Source: Acholeplasmataceae bacterium
GTDB taxonomy: Bacteria > Bacillota_I > Bacilli_A > Acholeplasmatales > UBA5453
DNA length: 64,000 bases
Reading direction: 5' to 3'
Assembly (NCBI GenBank): GCA_012837645.1
Contig: DUQU01000019.1
Coordinates: forward strand, 1 to 64,000
The notes below the pieces were generated by a model, which did not search any database, was not told the origin of the DNA, and worked only from the letters and a program-made list of their open reading frames with translations. The translations under genes and the position numbers were made by a program. Positions 10,400-20,123 of the stretch are shown piece after piece; the stretch's first letter is position 1; every line of letters begins with the position of its first letter.

Positions 10400-10419
10400 A
10401 TTTTAATGAAGGCCTTTAA

Positions 10420-12897
10420 ATGAAGTACACCCCAATGATTCGACAATATTTAGACATTAAAAAGGACTACGCTGATTGCTTAGTCTTTTTTCGCTTGGGA
10501 GACTTCTACGAACTTTTTTTTGAAGATGCAAAAGTAGCTTCTAAGGAGTTGGAAATTGCTTTAACAGCTAGAGATGGAGGGGCAAAAGAACGGATCCCGA
10601 TGTGTGGTGTTCCTCACCATAGTGTCAATCCTTATTTGCAAAAGTTAATTAATAAAGGCTATAAAGTCGCTATTGCCGAACAAGTTAGTGAACCTGGCGA
10701 TGGACTAGTAGAAAGAAAAGTTGTTAAATTAATAACTCCAGGAATGGTGGTTGATGATTTACTGCTTGCGGAAAAGCAAAACAATTATTTAGCCTCGATT
10801 GGAGTAGAAAGACTTAATTATAGTTTTTGTTACGCCGATATTTCCACTGGTGAAATAGTGTTATGGGAGAAACTTTCGTTAGATGAATTAGAGGATGAAG
10901 TAACTAAAAAAGCGATTAAAGAATTAGTTTTAAGTAAAGAAGTTTATCATTTAGAAAAATATTTTCCAGATGTTTTAATATCAAAACATAATAATTATTT
11001 GAGCGCCCATAATTTAGCTGATAACTTAACTTCTCAAAGTAAAAAAACAGTCCTTCATCTTCTTAGTTATTTATCTCAAATTGAAGAGTCCTTGATTAAT
11101 GTTTTTAATGAATTAGAAATTGCTGATTCTAATAAGTATTTAAAGTTAGACAACAATAGTATTAAAGCATTGGAATTAACGGAAGGATATAGCCTTTTTA
11201 AAGTACTCGATAAAAATGAAACTAATATGGGTTCGAGATTATTAAAACAAATGATTGAAAATCCGCTTTCTGATGAAACTTTAATTAAAACTAGGCAAGA
11301 TTATATTGAAGCCTTAAAAGAAGGCCCACTTTACCTAGTAAGAGAAGCTTTAAATAACATTTATGATTTAAAAAGGATTACGGCAAGAATAGCCAATTTT
11401 AATGCTAATCCGAAAGATTTTATTCAACTTAAAAACTCATTATTACAAGTGCCAAAAGTTAAAGAGGCTCTATTAAGTTATCAAAAAACAAAATTAACTG
11501 AATTTGCTAAAAAGTTAGATTCTCATCAACAATTATTAGAATTGTTAACGAGCGCTTTAAAAGATGACGCCCCCATCACGATTAAAGAGGGAGGAATTTT
11601 TAAAGAGGGTTATCATGAAAAAAGAGATCAATTAGCAAATCTTAAAAATAAAGGCCAACAATGGGTTTTAGATTTCGAAGCGAAAGAAAGAGAAAAAACT
11701 AATATTAAAAACCTGAGAGTTGGTTTTAATAAAGTGTTCGGCTATTATATTGAAATTACCAAAGCGAATATTCCTTTAGTAAAAGAAGAATTTGGTTATT
11801 TAAGAAAACAAACTCTTGTCGGAAGCGAAAGATATATCAACAGTGAACTAAAAGCTCGTGAAGCAGAAATATTAAACGCCAAAGAGTCGTTATTAGAATT
11901 AGAATATCAACTCTTTTTAGAATTAAGAGAAAAAGTAAGTTTTTATCAGGAGTCATTACAAATCCTAGCAGATAAACTAAGTTTTATTGATGTGATGCAG
12001 TCTTTAGCGAGGGTCGCTTTAGAAAACAATTATGTTAAGCCAGAAATTAGAACGAATAGAGAAATTCATATTAGAGAAGGGCGTCACCCTATAATTGAAA
12101 TTTTCAACCCAGAGCCCTTTATTGCTAATGATGTTAGTATTATGCCTAATGGAATTTTAATTATTACTGGTCCTAATATGAGTGGTAAATCAACTTATAT
12201 GCGGATGGTTGCTTTAATTGTTATTATGGCTCAAATCGGCTCTTTTGTTCCGGCAACTGAAGCAAAGCTTGCGTTATTTGATGCTATTTTTACTAGAATT
12301 GGAGCTCAAGACGATATTACTAGTGGCAAATCTACTTTTATGGTGGAAATGGTAGAAACAAACTACGCTTTAAAAAACGCTACTAAAAATAGTTTGATGT
12401 TATTTGATGAAATTGGAAGAGGGACAGCTACCTATGATGGAATGGCCTTAGCCCAAGGTATCGTAGAATATGTTCATGAAAAAGTCAAAGCGGTAATGCT
12501 TTTTTCAACCCATTACCACGAACTAACTGCACTGGAGCAATTAAAAAGGGTAAAAAACATTCATGTTAAGGCTGTTTTAGAAAAAGGGAAGTTAATTTTC
12601 CTTCATCAAGTTAGTGAAGGTGCGACTGATAAATCTTATGGGATAAATGTAGCGGCACTAGCTAAGTTACCTAAACCATTAATTCATAGAAGTCAACTCA
12701 TTTTAGAAGGTTTTGAAGAAAATCAGAAACAGGAAATCGCTTTAACAATTTTCAACTTTGATGATGTCAAAGAAGGGGCGATTTTTGATCAAGTAAACGA
12801 ACATGTTATTCATCAATTAAAAGAAGTTAACATTAATGATTTAACGCCAATCGAAGCGTTGTTATTGATTAAAAAATTTCAAGAAGAAATTAAGTAG
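10420..12897 (+). CDS. mutS: DNA mismatch repair protein MutS
   Basis: N-terminal FFRLGDFYELFFEDA and ATPase TGPNMSGKSTYMR, DEIGRGTATYDGMA. Confidence 0.97.
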   Translation: MKYTPMIRQYLDIKKDYADCLVFFRLGDFYELFFEDAKVASKELEIALTARDGGAKERIPMCGVPHHSVNPYLQKLINKGYKVAIAEQVSEPGDGLVERKVVKLITPGMVVDDLLLAEKQNNYLASIGVERLNYSFCYADISTGEIVLWEKLSLDELEDEVTKKAIKELVLSKEVYHLEKYFPDVLISKHNNYLSAHNLADNLTSQSKKTVLHLLSYLSQIEESLINVFNELEIADSNKYLKLDNNSIKALELTEGYSLFKVLDKNETNMGSRLLKQMIENPLSDETLIKTRQDYIEALKEGPLYLVREALNNIYDLKRITARIANFNANPKDFIQLKNSLLQVPKVKEALLSYQKTKLTEFAKKLDSHQQLLELLTSALKDDAPITIKEGGIFKEGYHEKRDQLANLKNKGQQWVLDFEAKEREKTNIKNLRVGFNKVFGYYIEITKANIPLVKEEFGYLRKQTLVGSERYINSELKAREAEILNAKESLLELEYQLFLELREKVSFYQESLQILADKLSFIDVMQSLARVALENNYVKPEIRTNREIHIREGRHPIIEIFNPEPFIANDVSIMPNGILIITGPNMSGKSTYMRMVALIVIMAQIGSFVPATEAKLALFDAIFTRIGAQDDITSGKSTFMVEMVETNYALKNATKNSLMLFDEIGRGTATYDGMALAQGIVEYVHEKVKAVMLFSTHYHELTALEQLKRVKNIHVKAVLEKGKLIFLHQVSEGATDKSYGINVAALAKLPKPLIHRSQLILEGFEENQKQEIALTIFNFDDVKEGAIFDQVNEHVIHQLKEVNINDLTPIEALLLIKKFQEEIK

Positions 12898-12905
12898 GAA
12901 AGCAA

Positions 12906-14570
12906 ATGATTATTAAATTATCAGATAAAGTTGCCAATCGGATCGCGGCGGGAGAAGTTGTGACACGTCCCAATAGCGTTTTAAAAGAATTAATTGAAAA
13001 TGCTCTTGATGCTGAAGCAAGTGAAATTACAATTATTTTAAAAAACAGCGGCATGCAAGAAATTAAAGTAATTGATAACGGTAAAGGAATTAGTAAAACT
13101 GATTTACCCAAAGCCTTTTTACGCCATGCAACTTCAAAAATAAAAAGTGAATACGACTTAGATTATATTAAAACTTTAGGATTTAGAGGAGAAGCTATTC
13201 CGGCTATCGCTGCAGTCTCTAAAATGGCAATAAAGTCTAATCAAGGTAGTGGTGGTTATAAAATTGTATACCATGGTGGCGAGTATCAATTATTAGAGCC
13301 TGTCGCTCTTAATAAAGGTACCGAAGTGACTGTTAAAGATTTGTTTTATAATGTTCCTGCTCGTTTAAAACAAATTAGAAACTTAACGACTGAATTAGGA
13401 CACTTAACTAAAACTTGTGATAGTTTTATTAGTTCTAATCCTCAAGTTGCCTTTAAGATTTATCATAATGAAAGACTTTTAAAACAATCTTATGGAAACA
13501 ATGATTTTAAAATGATTTTCAACACTTTGTTTGGTTCAGCTTTAAGTGAAAATATTACTACTATTTCTAAAACAATCGATAATATTCATTTAAAAGCATA
13601 TTTAGGTGATCCTAAATTTACTAAAACTCGAAAGGATAATATTTTTTTAGTAGTAAATAAAAGACTGGTAAACAATTACCTTTTAACGAACGCTATTATC
13701 GATGGTTATGGGACGATGTTGATGACGAAAAGATATCCGGTCGCTATTTTTTTTGTTGATATTGATATTTCATTAGTTGATGTTAACATCCATCCTCAAA
13801 AAAGAGAAGTTAAAATAATTAATGAATATCGTTTAGCAAGTTTAATAAAAACAGAGGTAAAAAATGCCTTCCATAAAAAACATCTTCCCGTAGAAAGAGA
13901 AATCTTTACCCCAATAACAAGTGAGGATTATCTTTTAAATGAATTGGAATTAGAATATCCTCATGACGATGGCATTAAAGAAGAACTGACAATCTTTCCC
14001 GAGTTTGACTATATCGGTCAATTTCAAGGCACTTATTTATTATTCCAAAATGAAAAAGGATTATACTTAATCGATCAACACGCTGCTGAAGAACGAATTA
14101 GATATGAAAGATATTATCAAAGTTTAGGTAAAAAAACAGTGCTTAAAAACCTTTTAATCCCTCTCGTGTTATCTTTAACTAAAGAAGAGGAATTAATATT
14201 AAAAAACCATTTAAAGGAAATCCATCAGTTAGGTTTTGAATTAGAACTTGCAGGTCATCAAGGCTTTTTTTTAAAAAGTTTACCAATTTGGCTTGATGAT
14301 GGAGATGTTGATGATTTCATTCAATTGATAATTTTATCATTAGAAAAATATCAAACTTTAAATTTAAGCGATTTAAGGGATAACCTCGCCAAAAGCATCG
14401 CCTGTAAGGGTGCTATTAAGGCTAATCAAGCTTTAAGCAATGAAGAGGTAAACCAATTAATAAAAGACTTAAAAAAAGCTAAAAATCCTTATTACTGTCC
14501 TCATGGTCGACCAGTGATTGTTTTTTATAGTAGTTATCAAGTAGAAAAGTGGTTTAAAAGAATAGTATGA
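12906..14570 (+). CDS. mutL: DNA mismatch repair protein MutL
   Basis: GHKL motifs (ELIENALDAEA, DNGKGI, GFRGEAIPAIAAVS) and C-terminal DQHAAEERIRYE. Confidence 0.96.
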   Translation: MIIKLSDKVANRIAAGEVVTRPNSVLKELIENALDAEASEITIILKNSGMQEIKVIDNGKGISKTDLPKAFLRHATSKIKSEYDLDYIKTLGFRGEAIPAIAAVSKMAIKSNQGSGGYKIVYHGGEYQLLEPVALNKGTEVTVKDLFYNVPARLKQIRNLTTELGHLTKTCDSFISSNPQVAFKIYHNERLLKQSYGNNDFKMIFNTLFGSALSENITTISKTIDNIHLKAYLGDPKFTKTRKDNIFLVVNKRLVNNYLLTNAIIDGYGTMLMTKRYPVAIFFVDIDISLVDVNIHPQKREVKIINEYRLASLIKTEVKNAFHKKHLPVEREIFTPITSEDYLLNELELEYPHDDGIKEELTIFPEFDYIGQFQGTYLLFQNEKGLYLIDQHAAEERIRYERYYQSLGKKTVLKNLLIPLVLSLTKEEELILKNHLKEIHQLGFELELAGHQGFFLKSLPIWLDDGDVDDFIQLIILSLEKYQTLNLSDLRDNLAKSIACKGAIKANQALSNEEVNQLIKDLKKAKNPYYCPHGRPVIVFYSSYQVEKWFKRIV

Positions 14571-15430
14571 AAAAGGTTGTGGCGATTGTAGGGCCCACTG
14601 CAGTTGGTAAAACAAGTTTATCGATTAAGGTAGCGCAAACTTTTCAAGCGGAAATAATTAATGGTGATTCAACACAAGTTTATCAGGGACTTGATTTAGG
14701 GACCGCTAAAATAACAGTAAAAGAAAAAGCTGGAGTAATTCATCATTTAATCGATCATGTAGCGGCTTCTGAAGAATATGATGTCTCTCGATATCAAGAG
14801 GAAGCCAGAAAATTAATTGAGAAAATTGAACATCCTTTAATTGTGGGAGGAACGGGGTTTTATATTAAAGCCGTTTTAGATGATTATGATTTTAGAGGAC
14901 CAAAAAGAGATTTTAAAAAAGAAAACCTCTACCATGAATATAATAATCAAGAACTGCATCAAATTTTAATAAAAAAAGACCCACAGTCAGCCCAAAACAT
15001 TCACCCCAACAATAGAAGAAGAGTTTTAAGAGCGCTTTTTTTAGCTGAAGGAATAAAAAGAAGTGCGAGAAGAAAGAAAGATAAACCAAGATATCAATAC
15101 AAAATTATTTATTTAACGCTACCACGAGAAGAACTTTATCGAAGAATTGAAACTCGAGCTGATATCATGATGAAAAAAGGCTTTTTAGAAGAAGTAATCG
15201 CTTTAAGAAATAAAGGCATTAAGCCCAACATTTTGGGATATCGGGAAATGAATCAATATTTAGAGGGAACATTAACAAAAGAAGAAGCTTTAACGCTAAT
15301 GAAGAGAAATACAAGAAGATACGCGAAAAGACAAGAAACTTTTTTTAATAATCAAATGCAAACTATTAAAATTAATAATGATGAACAAGCTTTTGATAAA
15401 ATAATTAAAGAGCTAGCACTTTTTTGGTGA
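14567..15430 (+). CDS. miaA: tRNA dimethylallyltransferase
   Basis: IVGPTAVGKTSLSI, NGDSTQVYQGLDLGTAK, GGTGFYIKAVL. Confidence 0.95.
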   Translation: MKKVVAIVGPTAVGKTSLSIKVAQTFQAEIINGDSTQVYQGLDLGTAKITVKEKAGVIHHLIDHVAASEEYDVSRYQEEARKLIEKIEHPLIVGGTGFYIKAVLDDYDFRGPKRDFKKENLYHEYNNQELHQILIKKDPQSAQNIHPNNRRRVLRALFLAEGIKRSARRKKDKPRYQYKIIYLTLPREELYRRIETRADIMMKKGFLEEVIALRNKGIKPNILGYREMNQYLEGTLTKEEALTLMKRNTRRYAKRQETFFNNQMQTIKINNDEQAFDKIIKELALFW

Positions 15431-15434
15431 TAGA

Positions 15435-15944
15435 ATGCGAATTTATTTAATTGGAATGCCTTATGCAGGAAAAACAACTATTGCTCAAAAATTAGCTCAA
15501 AAACTCGCTTTTAAAGCGATAGACTTAGATGATTATATTGAAAAGAAACATAAAACATCTATCACTGATATTTTCTCTAAAGAAGGGGAAAAACAATTTA
15601 GAGAGTATGAAAAAAATGCTTTAAAAGAAATTATAACACATAATAATATAGTGATTTCAACTGGCGGAGGAATTGTTTTATCGCGAGAAAATAAATTTTT
15701 GATGGAAGGTTTAATTATTTATTTGGATGTAAGTTTAGAAAACTTAGAAAGAAGAAAGGCTAAAGAAGAGATAAGACCTTTATTAAAAACAAAAAGTCTT
15801 GAAGAACTATATCAAGAAAGAAGGAAATATTATTATTTTTTTCAAACTTTTATTGTCGATGGTAACCATTCAGTCGATGAAGTGGTTAAAAAAATAATTA
15901 AATTATTGAAAGATGAGGATTTATATGCGAGCGCTAATAATTAA
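15435..15944 (+). CDS. aroK: Shikimate kinase
   Basis: GMPYAGKTTIAQKLA, FREYEKNAL, STGGGIV. Confidence 0.88.
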   Translation: MRIYLIGMPYAGKTTIAQKLAQKLAFKAIDLDDYIEKKHKTSITDIFSKEGEKQFREYEKNALKEIITHNNIVISTGGGIVLSRENKFLMEGLIIYLDVSLENLERRKAKEEIRPLLKTKSLEELYQERRKYYYFFQTFIVDGNHSVDEVVKKIIKLLKDEDLYASANN

Positions 15945-16353
15945 TGGACCGAACTTAAATTTGTTGGGGTTAAGAGAAGCAGAGCATTATGGCAGTTTAA
16001 CATTAAAAGAGTTAAATCAAACTATTGTAGCGAAGTTTCCTACTGTTTCTTTTGATTTTTTTCAATCTAATAGTGAAGCACAAATTATCGACTTATTACA
16101 GCAAGCAAGTGATTATCATTTTTTATTAATAAATCCAGGAGGGTTAGCTCACTATAGTGTTAGTTTAAGAGACGCATTTAGTTATGTGAAAGTACCAAAA
16201 GGCGTCTGTCATTTATCAAATATTTATAAGAGAGAAACTTTTCGAAGAGTGGATTTATTAAGTGATCTCGCTGATGTTTATGTCGTGGGGTTAAAAGAAG
16301 ATAGTTACTATCAAGCTCTAGAAAAATTATTATCAAAAGTGCTTAAAAAATGA
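15925..16353 (+). CDS. aroQ: 3-dehydroquinate dehydratase, type II
   Basis: INGPNLNLLGLREAEHYG, NPGGLAHYSVSLRDA; ATG at 15925 preferred over 15913. Confidence 0.92.
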   Translation: MRALIINGPNLNLLGLREAEHYGSLTLKELNQTIVAKFPTVSFDFFQSNSEAQIIDLLQQASDYHFLLINPGGLAHYSVSLRDAFSYVKVPKGVCHLSNIYKRETFRRVDLLSDLADVYVVGLKEDSYYQALEKLLSKVLKK

Positions 16354-16359
16354 TATAAT
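16354..16359 (+). promoter_or_regulatory. -10 element (TATAAT) upstream of efp
   Basis: TGATATAATAG; the -35 is weak. Confidence 0.45.
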
Positions 16360-16388
16360 AGTTTAAAGCAAAGTAAAGGGGTAAGAAG

Positions 16389-16955
16389 ATGATTAGTACT
16401 GCAGATTTTAAAACTGGTTTGACTATTTTATATGACAACAACATTTATCAAATAATTGAGTTTTTACATGTAAAACCTGGTAAAGGTCAAGCTTATGTAA
16501 ATTCTAAACTTAAAAACTTAAGGACTGGGGCTACGATTGATTATACTTTTAGAGCTGGTGAAAAAATGAAACAAGCTAATATCGAACGAGTCAAGATGCA
16601 GTATTTGTATCGAACCGATAATACTTTTGTTTTTATGAATCAAGATACTTATGATCAAGTAGAAATTAATTTAAATCAAATTAGTGAAGAAGCAAAATAT
16701 TTATATGAAACTTTAGAAGTGGAAATTATTTATTTCGAGCGTAGTGAAATTTTAGGGCTTGTTTTACCAGATAAAATTTCTCTAACCGTTACAGAAACGG
16801 TGCCTGGTGTAAAAGGAGATACTAAAACAAATGCACTTAAAGATGCGGTGTTAGAAACTGGCTTGTTAGTAAAAGTGCCGCTTTTTATTAATCAAGGTGA
16901 AAAAATAATTATTTCTACCCAAGATGGTTCATATGTAGCGAGAGATAATAGGTGA
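16389..16955 (+). CDS. efp: Elongation factor P
   Basis: GLTILYDNNIYQIIEFLHVKPGKGQAYVNSKLKNLRTG; full-length EF-P. Confidence 0.96.
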   Translation: MISTADFKTGLTILYDNNIYQIIEFLHVKPGKGQAYVNSKLKNLRTGATIDYTFRAGEKMKQANIERVKMQYLYRTDNTFVFMNQDTYDQVEINLNQISEEAKYLYETLEVEIIYFERSEILGLVLPDKISLTVTETVPGVKGDTKTNALKDAVLETGLLVKVPLFINQGEKIIISTQDGSYVARDNR

Positions 16956-16975
16956 TAATTCACCTTTTTTATTGA
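16948..16975 (+). terminator. Hairpin overlapping the efp stop codon
   Basis: AGGTGA-TAAT-TCACCT followed by TTTTTATT. Confidence 0.65.
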
Positions 16976-16982
16976 TGATAAA

Positions 16983-17720
16983 ATGAGATTAGAAAAATAT
17001 TTGAGTGAGGCAGGGATTGCTTCGAGGAGAAAAAGTAAAGAACTGATTTTAAAAGGTTTAGTTAAAGTCAATGGAGCGGTGATATTAGCTCCTGGGCATC
17101 ATCTTGACAAGGATGATATTGTGGTCTATCAAGGCAAAAAAGTTACGAAAGCTAATTACCTCTATTTTTTGATGAATAAGCCTCGTGGGGTTATTTCCTC
17201 ATTAAATGATGAAAAAGGTCGGAAGACAATTATAGATCTTATGTATGAAGAAGATCGAAAAGAGTATGTTTTTCCAGTAGGAAGATTAGATTATGATACT
17301 TCTGGCCTCATTCTTTTGACTAATGATGGCGAATTAACATATATATTAACGAGACCAGAGTATAATGTTCCTAAAACTTATTTGGCGAGTTTAGATGGTT
17401 TAATAAAAAAAGAAGAATTAAAAGTTTTAGCTCAAGGAATAGCATTAAAAGGATATCAAAGTAGGCCTAGTTATGCTAAAATTAAAGAAAAAGATTTCAA
17501 AAAGAAAACATCATTAGTTGAAATTACTTTAAGAGAAGGTAAAAATCATCAAGTTAAAGAGATCTTTTTAGAACTAGGATATCGAGTTACTTCATTAGTG
17601 CGAATCAAGTTTGCTGATTTAACATTAAAAGGAGTTTCTAAAGGCAGTTATCGGCCTTTGACAATTCATGAAGTTAAAACTTTATATCGGTATAAATATC
17701 ATAAAATAAAACAACAATAA
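16983..17720 (+). CDS. RsuA/RluB-family rRNA pseudouridine synthase
   Basis: S4 domain, MNKPRGVISS, PVGRLDYDTSGLILLTNDGEL. Confidence 0.93.
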   Translation: MRLEKYLSEAGIASRRKSKELILKGLVKVNGAVILAPGHHLDKDDIVVYQGKKVTKANYLYFLMNKPRGVISSLNDEKGRKTIIDLMYEEDRKEYVFPVGRLDYDTSGLILLTNDGELTYILTRPEYNVPKTYLASLDGLIKKEELKVLAQGIALKGYQSRPSYAKIKEKDFKKKTSLVEITLREGKNHQVKEIFLELGYRVTSLVRIKFADLTLKGVSKGSYRPLTIHEVKTLYRYKYHKIKQQ

Positions 17721-17743
17721 TAGATATCTATGATTAAAAATGT

Positions 17744-17749
17744 TATAAT
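17744..17749 (+). promoter_or_regulatory. -10 element (TATAAT) upstream of cmk
   Basis: ATGTTATAATG about 20 bp before the start. Confidence 0.45.
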
Positions 17750-17769
17750 GAAGGCGCGCGGAGGAATCT

Positions 17770-18441
17770 ATGAAAGAGTTTCATATTGCGATTGATGGCC
17801 CAGCAGGGAGTGGAAAATCAACAATTAGTAAACAAATTGCTCACGATTTAGGATTTATCCACATCGATACTGGTGCGATGTATAGAGCGATAACTTATAT
17901 GGCCTTGCTAGAAGGTATTGATTTAAATGATGAAGAAAGTTATCATTTCATTGAAAGATTAACCATCACTTATCAAGATGACAAAATATTTGTTGATAAG
18001 ATCGATGTTGGTGAATTTATAAGGGACGATTTAGTTACCAAAAATGTTTCAAAAGTAGCTTCTTTTCCCTACGTAAGACAATATTTAGTGAAGGTGCAAA
18101 GAGAAGCCGCCCAAGGTAAAAAAGTAATTATGGACGGGAGAGATATCGGAACAGTTGTCTTACCCAAAGCTGATTTAAAAATATTTTTAACAGCTAATAT
18201 TAAAGAAAGATCGAAACGAAGAATGTTAGAACTTCAAGAAAAAGGTTTTGATGTTGACTTGTTTTCAGTCGTCAAAGATATCGAAGAAAGGGATAAAAAA
18301 GATAGTTTAAGAAAAGTTTCACCACTTATTATCCCTAAAGATGCTATAATTGTGGATACAACCCACTATTCAATTTTTGAAACAGTGGAAAGAATAAAAA
18401 AAGAAATAGAGGAGAGAGGGGCTTACTATGGCCGAGAATAA
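17770..18441 (+). CDS. cmk: Cytidylate kinase
   Basis: IAIDGPAGSGKSTISKQIA, GAMYRAIT, MDGRDIGTVVLP. Confidence 0.96.
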   Translation: MKEFHIAIDGPAGSGKSTISKQIAHDLGFIHIDTGAMYRAITYMALLEGIDLNDEESYHFIERLTITYQDDKIFVDKIDVGEFIRDDLVTKNVSKVASFPYVRQYLVKVQREAAQGKKVIMDGRDIGTVVLPKADLKIFLTANIKERSKRRMLELQEKGFDVDLFSVVKDIEERDKKDSLRKVSPLIIPKDAIIVDTTHYSIFETVERIKKEIEERGAYYGRE

Positions 18442-20092
18442 TCACATTTTAGAAACAGAGAGCTTTACGCTAGTAAAAAGAGGACAAAAAGTTCAAGGGA
18501 GAGTTTTTAAAGTTGAAAAAGACGTTATTTATGTCACTTTAGAAAACAAACAAGAAGCACGGATGTATTTAAATCATTTTGGGGAAAAACTCAATTCCTT
18601 TAAAGATGTTATTAAAGAAGGAGATGTTATCGAAGCGATTGTTTCGAAAATAGAAGAAAATCCCGATGCTAGTTTTATTTTGTTGGACAGAAAAGGAATT
18701 ATTAGACAAGAAAACTTCCAAAAAGTAAAAGAGATTTATCAAAATGAAGAAGTGATTTCCGTCAAAGTAACTAAAGTTGATGAACGTGGTCTCCATGTTC
18801 GTGTTTTAGGTTTTAGTGCTTTTTTACCTTATGGTCTTTTAGATAATGAGTATATTAGAAATAAAAACGAATTAAAAGGCAAAACGTTAGAAGTTAATGT
18901 TATTGAAGCCAAAGAAGGTAGAAGACCAAGAATTATCGTTTCTAGAAAGAAAATCTTTGAACAAAAAAGAATTCGAGAACGAGAAGAAAAACAGCGCCAA
19001 CGAGAAGAAGAGTTTGACGCGATTAAAACCGGTGATATTATTACTGGTGTTGTAGAAAGAATAGAAAGACACATGGCGATTATTAGATTTGAGCATGTTG
19101 TTGGTAGGTTAAGAATCTCTCAAATTAGTTATAGTCGTATTGATGATATAAAAGATGTTTTAAAACTTAAAGAAGAAGTTACTGTCAAAGTTATTAAAAA
19201 AGACAAGTCTTTGGATTTATCAATTAAAGCTTTACTACCAACACCTTTTGAATCTTATGTTAAAGATCATAAAAAAGGTGATACGGTTGTCGGTGAAGTA
19301 GTTCAAAAACTTCCTTTTGGAATTATTATTGAACTAGCTGAAAATGTGAGAGGATTACTTCATGTTAGCGAATATAGTTGGAATCCTAATGATAATTTCG
19401 CTTCCTTTGTTAAAATAAGTGATAAAGTAGAAACTAAAATTACTTTAATCGATACTAAAAAAGAAAAAATTAGTTTATCAAGACGATTATTATTAGATAA
19501 TCCTTGGAAAAATGTTAATTTTAAACGCGGAGAAGTTGTTGATTGTAAAGTTTTAGAAATATTAGAAAATGGTTTAACTGTCGAAGCTAAAGGTGTCAAT
19601 GGTTTTATTCCTCTTAATGAATTAAAAGAAGAAAGAATCACGAGTCCAAGAGATTATTTTGGAGTCGGCGACAAAGTTACCGCGACCGTAATAGAAGTTA
19701 ATAAAAAGAGTTGGCATTTAGTATTGTCAATTAAAAAATATTTAATCGAAAGTAATAAAGAAGAATATCAACAATTTTTAACTGATAAAGCAGAAAAAAC
19801 GACTTTAGGTGACCTCTTTGATGATTTTTTAAATGATGATGACTTAGAAGAAGATTTTGATGAAGGTTTAGAAGAAGATCTTGATGAAAGTTTAGAAGAG
19901 GATTTTGAAGAAGATCTTGATGAAAGTTTAGAAGAGGATTTTGAAGAAGATCTTGATGAAAGTTTAGAAGACGATTTAGAAGAATTGGAAGAAGACTTCG
20001 ACGAAGAGTTAGAAGAAGATTTCGATGAAGAGTTGGAAGAAGACCTTGATGAAGAGGTTGAAGAAGAATCTCAAGAAGAGTTAAAAGAATAA
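18428..20092 (+). CDS. S1-domain protein (30S ribosomal protein S1-like) with acidic repetitive tail
   Basis: At least four S1/OB repeats (GKTLEVNVIEAKEG; GDIITGVVERIERHMAIIRF; GDTVVGEVVQKLPFGIIIEL; GEVVDCKVLEILENGLTVEAKGVNGFIP); cmk-S1-der synteny; C-terminal ~90 aa almost entirely D/E/L. Confidence 0.88.
   Translation: MAENNHILETESFTLVKRGQKVQGRVFKVEKDVIYVTLENKQEARMYLNHFGEKLNSFKDVIKEGDVIEAIVSKIEENPDASFILLDRKGIIRQENFQKVKEIYQNEEVISVKVTKVDERGLHVRVLGFSAFLPYGLLDNEYIRNKNELKGKTLEVNVIEAKEGRRPRIIVSRKKIFEQKRIREREEKQRQREEEFDAIKTGDIITGVVERIERHMAIIRFEHVVGRLRISQISYSRIDDIKDVLKLKEEVTVKVIKKDKSLDLSIKALLPTPFESYVKDHKKGDTVVGEVVQKLPFGIIIELAENVRGLLHVSEYSWNPNDNFASFVKISDKVETKITLIDTKKEKISLSRRLLLDNPWKNVNFKRGEVVDCKVLEILENGLTVEAKGVNGFIPLNELKEERITSPRDYFGVGDKVTATVIEVNKKSWHLVLSIKKYLIESNKEEYQQFLTDKAEKTTLGDLFDDFLNDDDLEEDFDEGLEEDLDESLEEDFEEDLDESLEEDFEEDLDESLEDDLEELEEDFDEELEEDFDEELEEDLDEEVEEESQEELKE
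19871..19978 (+). repeat. 36-bp tandem repeat, 3 copies (third diverged at its end), encoding EEDLDESLEEDF
   Basis: gaagaagatcttgatgaaagtttagaagaggatttt at 19871 and 19907; near-identical third copy at 19943. Confidence 0.9.
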
Positions 20093-20123
20093 GAAAATAA
20101 TTTGTCTTATAAAGGGTGATTAG

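Noticed and set aside
12890-13111. Minus-strand ORF in mutL
   Set aside because: Antisense overlap with conserved mutL; no independent support.
18569-19641. Several minus-strand ORFs inside the S1-like gene
   Set aside because: Phe/Ser/Asn-rich antisense readings of Lys/Glu/Asp-rich coding sequence.
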